Below, in pieces: positions 10,480 through 18,992 of a stretch of 18,992 bases of DNA. Position 1 is the first letter of the stretch; the number at the start of each line of letters is the position of its first letter. Both the position numbers and the translations under genes were made by a program. Where the stretch lies: the NCBI GenBank assembly GCA_013365365.1, contig JABVXU010000825.1, forward strand, positions 1-18,992, read 5' to 3'. Source of the DNA: Cruorifilaria tuberocauda. Taxonomy: Eukaryota > Nematoda > Chromadorea > Rhabditida > Onchocercidae. The notes beneath the pieces were generated by a model that worked only from the letters and a program-made list of their open reading frames with translations, was not told the origin of the DNA and did not search any database.

Positions 10480-10601
10480 CGGTCAGAGGTCACACAGACG
10501 TGAAGGTCACGTAGCCATATCAACCACGTGACACTACGGCACAGCCACAGACCTATTGAGGCGACGTAGGATAAGTGAGAAGCGCCACTAGATTTTGGCG
10601 C
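10480..10601. promoter_or_regulatory. Nuclear-receptor-like half-site cluster with two hairpins
   Basis: In a GC-richer patch, CGGTCA (10480-10485) and AGGTCA (10487-10492) form a direct repeat with 1-bp spacing. A third site, GAAGGTCA, ends at 10509. A CACGTG E-box lies at 10525-10530. GTCACGT (10506-10512) pairs perfectly with ACGTGAC (10526-10532), and GCGCCA (10582-10587) with TGGCGC (10596-10601). AGGTCA direct repeats are the classic nuclear-receptor element. Use as an enhancer or distal promoter here is inference, and no start site is evident. Confidence 0.35.
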
Positions 10602-11099
10602 ATTCAGAAATTCGTTTTGAGGTAGATTTAATATAAAGCAGCACAATTGCATAAAGCATTTCTCATCAAAGTTATGCTAACCTTCATTGATCAGTGAATT
10701 GATCAAGGAACGATTGATCTAATTTATCTGATCAAAAGATTGATTAGCCATAGAATATGATCAGTGAACTGCTCCATGAGTTCAATGAATTAATTCTGTT
10801 AATTTAATAAGATTGATCGTAAAATTAATGATAAGTTGTGATAGGTTGTGATCGAATTCTGTTTCAGCTTTTCTTTTCTTTTCTCTTTTGTTTTTTTCTA
10901 ATTCATAAGATCATGCATGATACAGCTGATCAATGATAAGTAGCGAAAATAAGGATTGCAATGGAATTAATAGATTTAAATTTAGCATACAATTAATATG
11001 GATATGAAATATCAATTGGCAAATACTTTCGAGAAATTATTGATTGTATCATAAATTTATTTGTTTCTTTTCTCTTAAGTTAATTTTTTTTTTCAGAAA

Positions 11100-11215
11100 A
11101 AATTATATCACATACTTTCTGAAAGGTAACTCCTTAAAATTACCTTTCTCAAAAATCACATATCTTCTCTTAAAGTTACTTTTTTAAATATATCATATGT
11201 TTGCTTAAATTTACT
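11100..11215. repeat. Outlying copies of the 35-bp repeat
   Basis: Two to three units of the form ATTACCTTTCTC, ATCACATATCTTCTC, TTAAAGTTACTTTTTT, TATATCATATG. They match the consensus of the larger array at 12340-12600, about 1.2 kb away, and lie just beyond the modelled 3' end of the minus-strand gene. Confidence 0.6.
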
Positions 11216-11240
11216 AAAACTTTCTAAACACCCTACATTC

Positions 11241-11246
11241 TTTATT
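11241..11246 (-). terminator. Candidate poly(A) signal AATAAA
   Basis: A minus-strand AATAAA four bases after the modelled TGA (11251-11253) of the small membrane-protein gene. Its closeness supports the terminal exon but leaves an unusually short 3' UTR. Confidence 0.35.
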
Positions 11247-11250
11247 CATA

Positions 11251-13804
11251 TCAATAAAAATATTTGTTTTTCGAGGTTTTCTTATGATTACTTGAGGATA
11301 TCTGAGGGAAAATTAAATTTTGAAAAAATCAAATTTGATAAAACTTCAATATCCCGGAAATTAGTGATAAGGCATAAACCTCAAACGGATTTAGTAAGCA
11401 ATATTATGCGATAGATTTCGTATTCGTTTTAAAGCACAATTCAAATAATCCACTTAGCTTTAACACGGATCATTTAAAGCAGCTAATTAATCACTAATGA
11501 AAATGATTATAAGCTTTAGCAAAGTTGTTAATACGAAATAGATGAGAAGGAAAAGGGAATAATATTAGAGATTAGTGATATTTTAGTATCAGTGATCGAT
11601 ATTTTAGTATCAGTGATCGATATTTTAGTATCAGTGATTGATATTTTAGTATCAGTGATCGATATTTTAGTATCAGTAATTGATATTTCAGTATCAGTGA
11701 TAGGGTTTAAATATACAAAAATAAATTATAATACTAGTCTTAGTATTGTGATAACGTGATAGATAAGGTGATAGACAATGTGATTATAGTGATAGGGTGC
11801 GTTCAAATGCACAAAAATAAATCATTTTATAGAAAATAAAAATTTCAAAATTTATTTTAGCTATTATGTAATAATATGTCGAAATACTGTTGTTATTGTG
11901 ATGTAATTGTAATCAGTTTAATACAAAATACATTTCACTCTTACTTTGTGATAATAACAGAATCGCATATGAATGATGAAGTTTGTCTAAAATGAATATT
12001 ATAAAATCAAGCATGAATCTTTTTCTTTTTTTTTTAATGCAAACTTATCATTCGTAAAAAATAAAATATATAGTAATAAGTGGAAAATGATAACAAACTT
12101 ATCACTAAATCATTGATCATTCGTATTTTCTTCTGCAAAATTTTTAACCTAAAAATCTCTCTAGTAACTTAAATTCATTTTTTTAATTAAGTTAATTTTA
12201 AGCAACAAGTAATTTTGACAGTATTTAGTAATTTAAGAACAGTATTTAGTAACTGAAGAATGAAAGAAAATTTTTAGCATCGAATTGATTTTAACTTTTA
12301 AAATAGTAAATGCTTTTTTTCTATCATACATAATAACTTTTTGATGTTACCTTTTTAAAGACTCCAGATACCTTGTTGGAGTTACCGCTCTCAATATGTC
12401 ATATACTCGCTTGGAGTTACCTTTTTGAGTTTGCGAGGTAGTTTCTTCAAATGAGCTCTCTAAAAAATCACATACCTTCTTAAAATTACCTTTTTCAATA
12501 CATCACATGCCTTCCTAAAGTTATCTTTCTAAACATTTACCATCCCTAAAGTTACATTTCTAAATATATCATATGCCTTCTTTAAAGTTACCTTTGCAAA
12601 TAAATTACTTACTCTCTTCTTATTGTTACGTTCAACTTTTTGCACAGCTCCCCAATTACTTACTGCATCATCCAATGTTTGATTCTCTTTTGCTGAAGTC
12701 ATTTGACCTAGAAATATTATTTATATTAAAATGGTTAAATTTGTCAAAATTAATTTTTCAGGAAATTTCTCAATCGAGCAATTTAATCTTTGATCTTAAC
12801 CAACCTTGTTTGATTTTTTTAATTGCATTTCTTTGTTCAGGTGAAATCATGGCTTCTACCGATGCTTTTGGTCTTAAATTTTTCTAAAAATTAAAGTTTT
12901 CTCGTTTTTCTTCGAATTTTCACAAAAGAATCAATTAATGTAACTTTTTTTTAAAAGTTTTTTGTACACTAAAATTTGGCATTTAAAAATATTTGTTATG
13001 TATGCATTTCAGGAATTTTAGAAATCATTTTGAAATATTCATGAATTTTGATGAAACAAAGATTTATTTATACAAGTTTTTTTGAATGCTAAATTCATTT
13101 TAGATTTTAGTTTTCTATTTTTAAATTTTATATTTTTGATTTGATTTAAAAGTGAAATAATTTCAAAAATAGAAAATACAATTCATTCATACTTCCGCAA
13201 TATATATGTAAATGCAATTTGTATAAGCCATTGCTATAATTGAAATTATTGATACTAATTTAATTTATATGTGAATGTAATTTTTGTAAGCTATTACTAT
13301 TATTGCTATTTTTACAAGTAAGCTATTACTATTATTGCTATTTTTACAAGTAAGCTATTACTATGATTGCTATTTTTACAAGTAAACTATTACTATGATT
13401 GCTATTTTTACAAGTAAACTATTACTATGATTGCTATTTTTACAAGTAAGCTATTACTATGATTGTTATTTTTACAAGTAAACTATTACTATGATTACTA
13501 TTGAAATTAATAATTACAGGTATAAAACAATAGACTAAAAATCGTAAAAATAAAAGTAGAATCTTAAAATTAGGATTAAAACTAAGACTAAGAATCTTAT
13601 CTTAAATATACAAATTAAAAATTTAGAAAAAGGAAAAAATTTCTAAGTATAATTCAGTTCACTTACGTCAACGTCACTTTCATCAGTTGATTCTTTCCTG
13701 CAGCATATCGTAATAAGTGATGTAATTGTTCCAGCAAAAGTGATAATTTCCAAGCAAATAAATGCAATCTTGATAAAAATTGATAATGAAATGATTAGTT
13801 CCAT
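11251..13804 (-). CDS. Small single-pass membrane protein, four exons
   Basis: Unrecognised protein of about 120 residues. Exon 1 (13804-13667) begins MELIISLSIFIKIAF and holds one membrane segment (LIISLSIFIKIAFICLEIIT) followed by ITICCRKESTDESDVD, then a perfect GTAAGT donor in phase 0. An ATTTTTAG acceptor 14 nt upstream of the ATG fits spliced-leader addition. Exon 2 (12883-12805, KNLRPKASVEAMISPEQRNA) leaves in phase 1. Exon 3 (12707-12613) enters in phase 1, reads QMTSAKENQTLDDAVSNWGA then VQKVERNNKKR, and ends at GTAAGT in phase 0. A terminal exon at 11301-11251, after CCCTCAG in phase 0, adds 16 residues (ISSSNHKKTSKNKYFY) and a TGA. It is the weakest part, lying beyond a 1.3-kb intron. 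The likely topology is a signal anchor with a charged, Lys-rich tail. Cysteines after the membrane segment (ICC) might be lipidated. Confidence 0.65.
11573..11702. repeat. 21-bp minisatellite, about six units
   Basis: Unit GATATTTTAGTATCAGTGATC, with TTTTAG (TTTCAG in the last) at 11581, 11602, 11623, 11644, 11665 and about 11686. It lies in the long last intron of the minus-strand membrane-protein gene. Units are nearly identical, so the array is young or homogenised. Confidence 0.95.
12340..12600. repeat. Degenerate 35-bp array beside a splice donor
   Basis: About eight diverged units. On the plus strand the consensus is GTTACCTTTTT, an ATATCAYATG-like core and CCTTCTTAAA. GTTACC-like starts fall near 12346, 12381, 12416, 12485, 12520, 12551 and 12587. 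On the minus strand, the sense of the host gene, many units read AAAGGTAACT, a good match to a 5' splice site. The array starts within about 15 nt of the real GTAAGT donor at 12612. Confidence 0.75.
13284..13505. repeat. 32-bp minisatellite, seven units
   Basis: CTATTACTAT repeats exactly every 32 bp at 13291, 13323, 13355, 13387, 13419, 13451 and 13483, with GATTGCTATTTTTACAAGTA between. It sits in intron 1 of the minus-strand membrane-protein gene, about 160 bp from exon 1. Confidence 0.95.
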
Positions 13805-13829
13805 TTTGCAAATTTTTCCTAAAAATTTC

Positions 13830-15096
13830 AATTTTGTTATTTTTGAAAAGATACAATCAACATGATTACTTTGTTTCTTTCTCTGATAAATTAAATGAAA
13901 ATTTTGCTTTTTGCTAAACAAATCAGTCAACAATTTATTTTATCAGGAAAAAAAAAAGAGCTGATAAATGATTAACGCGAAAAAGTGATAAGAGTTGAAG
14001 ACGATTACAACCGCCTGTATAGCATTGATACTAAAGAACTTAATATATCATTCATTAAATATCTCTTTTAAAACTTTTATCAAACCGTTACATTTTTGTC
14101 ATTTGCATATTTTCCTCTTTTCATTTTCATATCAGTGATAATTTTCATATCAGATGATCACCCTTATAGAATCATTTATCACCTAATCACTCATATATCA
14201 ATCAATAGTCAATGAAATCACTCAATCATTCATGAAATTCAATTTTTACATTTAAATTGAGGAGAAAGTTGAAAATTAGAAATGAATTTAATCTTTAGAT
14301 ATAAGAGGAAATTGAAGTAAGCTGTAAGTTTATCAAGAATGATTATGGATAATCATGATGACTTTCATACAATTTTACTATGAATAGGTATTCTTACCTG
14401 AGGAATAATTTAAATTATTTGTTCTGAATAATTAATTAGCAGCAGTAAAATGCTTTAAAGGTATGAATAATTTTAAAAAAAGAAACTGTAAAAAAAACTG
14501 TTTTTAAAAAACTCTAAAAAAAATATTCTGAAAATCTGCTAATTCAATATTAAATCAAACACACTAATTAATTAACATACTAATTACTAATTAACTATTA
14601 AATTAATCATATTATAATTTGAAAATTTTTCCACATTTGTTATTTTTCATGATTTAAAACTTCAAGCATGTATTAATTAATTAATTAATCAATAAGTAGG
14701 AGGAAATAGAATGTAAAAGTTTATTTTATCTGATATTGAAAGATTAGTTGTTAAATTACCTTTAATTTATATAAATTATAAATTTAAATTGTGAATTTAA
14801 TGATTTCCCATTTTGCAATGTTTGAACTATTTTTAAATTACTCTTATTTTCATATCATCTGTTCAGCAAAATGCAATGAAATAGAGGACGATCATGCACT
14901 GTGACCCTATTTGACCTATTTAATATCTCCTTTTATCTCTAACACATAACATACTGTGAACTTACTTCTATAAGATGTTTTCATTGTGATTTACTTATTA
15001 ATCGAATCAAATATTTACCTTACCTATTTTTTTGTTTTACATAATTATTGAAAAGTTTTTACCTGTTTTTTTCTTCAATTACAATATTACTTATTA
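13830..15096. other. Intergenic region between divergent genes
   Basis: Separates the minus-strand membrane-protein gene from SOAT, which point away from each other, so it should hold both promoters. It is AT-rich with poly-A runs and a TTAA tetranucleotide repeat at 14671-14689. No ORF or clear regulatory cluster is visible. Confidence 0.6.
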
Positions 15097-15404
15097 CTTA
15101 TTGTTTTAGAAAAATTGACGAAAATGTTGCTTATTGTTTTAAGAGAATTGACGGAGGAAATATTATTACTTATTGTTTTAGAAAAATTGACGAAAATGTT
15201 GCTTATTGTTTTAAGAGAATTGACGGAGGAAATATTATTACTTATTGCTTTCGGAAAATTGATGAAAATTTTATAACTTAATGTTTTAGGAAAATTAACG
15301 AAAACATTATTACTTATTGTTATAGGAAGACGATAACATTATTACTTATTGTTCTAAGAAAACAGAAATATTATTACTTATTGTTTTAGGAAATTGACGG
15401 AAAT
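15097..15404 (+). repeat. Leader minisatellite reiterating an acceptor-like core
   Basis: Nine units start CTTATTGTTTTAG-like at 15097, 15130, 15169, 15202, 15241, 15277, 15313, 15345 and 15377. Lengths are 33, 39, 33, 39, 36, 36, 32 and 32 bp. The first four form two identical 72-bp dimers. The downstream part of most units is GAAAATTGACG followed by an A-rich end. Five units keep a TTTTAG or TTATAG core, and the last unit supplies the probable acceptor at 15388-15389. Confidence 0.93.
15381..15389 (+). promoter_or_regulatory. Probable trans-splice acceptor for SOAT
   Basis: TTGTTTTAG ends 15 nt before the SOAT ATG at 15405, the spacing expected for a nematode spliced-leader acceptor. It is part of the ninth leader repeat. 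Joining to an upstream non-coding exon in cis cannot be excluded. Confidence 0.5.
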
Positions 15405-18400
15405 ATGTCAAATGAAATGAAAAAGGAACGGAGAGTACCGGAAAAACAGGCAAATAAACGGTTTAGAATGAAAGAGTTTCATGAACGTTCATCACTGTTG
15501 ACGTGATTTTTTTTGTTATTTTTATTCTTTAAATGTAAATTTTTTTATGAATATATTAATTAATTAATTAATTAATTTTTATTAATAATTTACTACAGAA
15601 CTATTGATTGCTTTTAACTTTCAATAAATCATTTTAAAGCTTTAAATTATTTTATTCATTTATATTTTTTGCTAAAAAAAAATGTACTGAATTTTATTGA
15701 TTGAATTTTCAGCGTACTTTTTGCTCAAACCGATTTATCATGTCTGAGGAATTTGTTTTGTGCAATGTTTTTCTTGCTATTCCTGAAAACGATCTTCGAA
15801 GATTGCGTATATCATGGAACGTAAGTTATTGTATCGAAACGTAATGTTTAACTCATTAATTCACGTAAACGTTACTTGTATTATCAGGAAATTATTTAAG
15901 ATTATATTAAAAATAAATAAATGACAAGTGATAATTGATAAGATTTTTGCAATTAGGATGATATATCAGTGTTAATTGATAAATTCTCTTATTTTCCAGT
16001 CCATTTCATCATTTATGGTTGATAAAATGGAATTTCAATCAGTTACTGATAACGTTAATATTCTGGAGTTTACTGTCAGGTAGTACTTTGCTCATTTATT
16101 ATACTTTGCGATTTTGGAGTAAAATACCATACAAAGAGGTAAGTTAATTTAAATTTTAAATAAAATTTTTTAAAAAATTTTTAGAATTTTTAAATGAAAT
16201 CATGAAAATTTTTAATATATTGCACTTTTAAAAAAATATTTTAAATTTATCAAAGTTTAAGTAAATTAATATTTAAGATAAAAAATTCATGTGTGATTTC
16301 AAATAGAAGAAAAAATTAATATTAATAACTTCTCAGTCATTTTGCTTAATTAATTAATTAATTAACTAATTAATTGGTATATTTCAGGAACGTTTGACAG
16401 ATTTCATTATTTTACTTTTATTGTATATTTTATATTTATTTGGATTATTTTATTGTTGCTTTCGATTTACGCTAGCAATGCAATTAGAATGTGCTTGTAG
16501 TTATATTGTTACCTGTGAAAGTGTAAGAATTGATGATTATATCAGTGATGATAAAACTGTACTGATAAGATCTTAGATAAAAAGATAAAATAAGTTTGAT
16601 TAGATTATTAAAAGTTTCATTTCTATTTCATTCTTTCACATTCTTTCATCGAAATTGTTTAAGTAATTGTTTAAGTAATTGTTTGAGTAATGTAATTAGC
16701 TTTTTCAATTAAAGAAATTAGCTAAAAGTGTAATTATAAAGTGTAAAGTTTAAGTTTAATTTCAGACACGTATTGTTATGAAAATTCATTCATTCATACG
16801 TGAAGTATATCCAACATCAGCTTGCCTGAAAATTGAAGCTGCCAGAAAAACCGATGATCTCAAGGTATTATCAAGTTATCAGTTATCAATTTTACTTAGT
16901 AATTTTAATTTTACTTAATTTCAATTTTTTTGCAGTTAAATTTTATTTAATTTGAAAAAATTGGAAGTTAATTAAAGTATCACGAGTTATTTTTGTGATT
17001 TGATAATTTAACAGAGTAATTAATTTAATAGGTATTTAATTTAACAGATATATTAATAGATATTTGATAGGTTTAACAGAGATACGATTTTATCATTTTT
17101 GATAAGTTATCATTTGAGAATTTAATTTAAAAAAATTTTAGAAATTTTTTTTTTGACGTAATTCTGAATGATTTGTGATACTAATGATAGTTTTATTAAA
17201 CTTATTGTTTTTGAGGATTGATCGTTAAGCTGTTTATTGGATTAATGTATTTTTTAATTTAATGAAATATTTATTTCTGATCGAAATGAATAATTTGTTA
17301 TTGCAAGGTGAAAAGGTGAAAGGTTAAGCTATGAACTTAGAAAAGAGAGTGAGTGGTGAAAATGGAGAAAGGAGAAAAATGTGTGATGAGTTGTTAGAGA
17401 ATGAATTTTAATGAGAAGAACTTTTAATAAAGCTACGAGTAGCTTTCACGAGCTGGATCTTCAATGATAATGATAAGAGATGATAATGATCAATGATAAT
17501 GATATGATAATGAATTTTAATGATAAGAGCTTTTACGTAAACAAGTTCTAAGTTATAAACTTAATCTTTTAAGTTCTAGAGTCAAATTTTCCACCAATCA
17601 TATCATGTAGATTTTTTCATAATTTATATCGCATAGAATTATAATGTTAAGGTTGATTTTTCTTTTTTCTTTTGTAAAAAGTTAATACTATTTACTTTTA
17701 GTATCAAAATTAACTCTTTTGATTAATCTGTTTATGAAAAGATTGTTAATTATTAAGAATGATAATTTGCATTTTCAATAATTTTACAAATTAATGTCAA
17801 GTAATCATATCACTAATCATATCACATAGATTTCTCTTATCATGCTTTTTTTTTTGATTAGCATGATGACGATATTGTGGAAAGATTTCCAACAATTGAG
17901 CAGTATGTTTATTTCTTCTTCTGTCCATCGCTAGTCTTTCGCCAATTTTATCCAAGGTTTATCACTCTTATCATTTTTTATCACTTTCTCTTAAATATCC
18001 TCGATAGATATATGAAAGAGATTATGTTAATTTGCAATCGATTATTGATTTATAAATTCAAATATTTGCAATCGATCATTGATTTGTAAATTCAAATATT
18101 TGCAATCGATCATTGATTTGTAAATTCAAATATTTGCAATCGATCATTGATTCATAAATTCAAATATTTGCAATCGATTATTGATTCATAAATTCAAATA
18201 TTTGCAATCGATTATTGATTTATAAATTCAAATATTTGCAATCGATCATTGATTCATAAATTCAAATATTTGCAATCGATCATTGATTTGTAAATTCAAA
18301 TATTTGCAATCGATTATTGATTTATAAATTGAAATATTTGGAATCGATTATTGATTTATAAATTCAAATATTTGCAATCGATTATTGATTTATAAATTGA

Positions 18401-18949
18401 AATATTTGGAATCGGTTATTGATTGATAAATTGAAATATTTGGAATCGATTATTGATTTATAAATTGAAATATTTGGAATCGGTTATTGATTGATAAATT
18501 CAAATATTTGCAATCGACTATTGATTTATAAATTCAAATATTTGGAATCGATTATTGATTTATAAATTCAAATACTTGCAATCAATTATTAATTTAGAAA
18601 TTCAACTTGTAACTGGCATGCTGTAAGGAATTATGCACTCGAGATTATTATTATCATTTATTCCGTCGATCTTATCCTCATACAGGTTACTTTACATCGC
18701 TAATTCTTTGTTAATTTTAAAAATTAATTTTTAATAAAATTTTGAAAAAAAAAAAAGTTTTAGATGGTTTTACCATCGTATGAAAAGATGAATATGACGG
18801 AAATGAAAGTTTCAATGATTATAAGTGATATATTTGCTTCGATAGTACCTGGATCATTATGTCTTCTACTACTCTTTTATGGCCTTTTACATTGTTGGTT
18901 AAATATGTTTTCGGAATTATTGCGTTATTCCGATCGACAATTTTACCTG
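15405..18949 (+). CDS. SOAT1: Sterol O-acyltransferase (SOAT/ACAT), 3' end off window
   Basis: MBOAT-family enzyme that transfers a fatty acyl group from CoA to sterol in the ER membrane. Eight exons with consistent phases: 15405-15502, 15713-15820, 16000-16138, 16388-16522, 16766-16864, 17862-17956, 18598-18685 and 18764-18949, about 316 residues. Family signatures in order are ERSSLLT (SOAT RxSLLDEL region), MKIHSFIRE, EQYVYFFFCPSLVFRQFYPR, then NSTCNW, and SIVPG with LLHCWLNMFSELLRYSDRQF. Several hydrophobic membrane segments lie between, such as FIILLLLYILYLFGLFYCCF. These match SOAT better than DGAT1 (HCWLN, MKIHSF, QYVYF...YPR). The window ends after FYL, one residue before the expected DWWN, so the catalytic His lies outside. 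The usual length is about 520-550 residues. The cytosolic N-terminus before the first membrane segment is short, about 45 residues. Ortholog number among nematode paralogs is not resolved. Confidence 0.95.
16346..16375. repeat. TTAA tetranucleotide repeat
   Basis: A run of TTAA/AATT units just upstream of the acceptor at 16387. Similar runs occur at about 556-578, 14671-14689, 15555-15577 and 18954-18972. The last follows directly on the donor of the final visible SOAT exon. Confidence 0.85.
16865..17861. other. Long SOAT intron with GATAAT microsatellite
   Basis: A 1-kb intron between the SIREV-type exon and the QYVYF exon. Apart from an irregular TGATAATGAT run at 17462-17512 and AT-rich sequence, I see no ORF or structured element in it. 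Confidence 0.7.
18035..18597 (+). repeat. 34-bp satellite ending in the next exon's acceptor
   Basis: About 16.5 units of a 34-bp repeat (CAATCGATTATTGATTTATA then AATTCAAATATTTG) fill nearly the whole intron between 17956 and 18598. Variants are G/C in CAATCG versus GAATCG, and TTATTG versus TCATTG. The last copy starts at 18579, reads ATTTAGAAATTC in place of ATTTATAAATTC, and continues into the exon. Confidence 0.95.
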
Positions 18950-18992
18950 GTATTTAATTAATTAATTAATTATAAGTTGTTCTCTTTTAAAA

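Larger units (their letters stand above)
7950..11240. other. Long stretch without a firm gene
   Basis: 3.3 kb between the start of the RS-rich gene and the end of the small membrane-protein gene, both on the minus strand. No ORF here carries convincing splice sites together with a recognisable domain. It holds the island at 9233-9642, a CCGAGA cluster at 9853-9889, a direct duplication at 10236-10350, the GC-richer patch at 10480-10601, several TGATCA palindromes at 10685-10770, a CTTTT-rich tract near 10870 and copies of a 35-bp repeat near 11100-11215. It probably contains 5' regulatory sequence for the minus-strand gene at 7949. Confidence 0.6.

Noticed and set aside
10582..10601. tRNA or other standard RNA gene at the GCGCCA stem
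   Set aside because: Only one 6-bp stem and no cloverleaf or A/B box sequence around it.
10097..10652. Two minus-strand ORFs of 122 and 76 codons
   Set aside because: No domain, no good splice context, and the Phe/Ile/Ser-rich composition expected from AT-rich noncoding DNA. The second owes its length to the GC-richer patch.
12573..12887. 104-codon plus-strand ORF
   Set aside because: It covers minus-strand exons 2 and 3 plus their intron. The minus strand has matched splice sites and phases, whereas the plus reading is Leu/Ser-rich text from complementary AT-rich DNA.
15048..15281. Plus-strand ORF with YCFRKIDENVAYCFKRIDGG repeats
   Set aside because: It has no ATG start and is the translation of the leader minisatellite. 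The 72-bp dimer simply happens to be a multiple of three.
17877..18089. 70-codon plus ORF continuing past the SOAT exon
   Set aside because: The SOAT homology stops at the GTTTAT donor at 17957. The rest is intron and 34-bp repeat.
18035..18597. CRISPR array
   Set aside because: The units are head to tail without unique spacers, inside an intron of a eukaryotic gene.

Overview
The window reads as an AT-rich nematode genome, most like a filarial or other spirurid worm. The evidence is short exons with nematode-style splice sites (acceptors such as TTTTCAG and TTTTTAG, donors such as GTAAGT and GTTTGT), and short 5' leaders behind acceptor-like sites, as expected for spliced-leader trans-splicing. 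The two recognisable proteins, a swip-10/MBLAC1 metallo-beta-lactamase and a sterol O-acyltransferase, also fit. There are no prokaryotic operons, tRNAs or transposase genes. All exon models were built by hand from splice signals and reading phase. No transcript data or database search was available.

Layout. At 114-686 (+) there is a probable two-exon gene for a small secreted protein. At 1430-5992 (+) lies the MBLAC1/swip-10-type hydrolase: five C-terminal exons are secure, and the long N-terminal extension is a model. Converging on it are minus-strand exons at 6280-7949. These encode a small protein with an Arg/Ser-rich N-terminus and a C-terminal membrane segment, plus an orphan terminal exon at 6280-6446. 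From 7950 to 11240 no firm gene is visible. That stretch holds an ORF-rich island (9233-9642) and a GC-richer patch with nuclear-receptor-like half-sites and two hairpins (10480-10601). At 11251-13804 (-) is a probable four-exon gene for a ~120-residue single-pass membrane protein. From 15405 to the right edge (+) is the 5' two thirds of a SOAT/ACAT gene, eight exons long, running out of the window just before the FYxDWWN motif is complete.

The genes do not form a pathway. The strongest non-coding theme is that many introns and the SOAT leader carry their own private tandem array (unit lengths 19, 21, 32, 32-39, 34 and about 35 bp, plus 51, 110 and 177 bp duplications). Several arrays abut or contain splice sites. 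Two cases in SOAT stand out. The leader array repeats a TTTTAG acceptor-like core, and its last unit carries the likely acceptor and start codon. The 34-bp array in a later intron ends in a copy that one T-to-G difference turns into the acceptor of the next exon.
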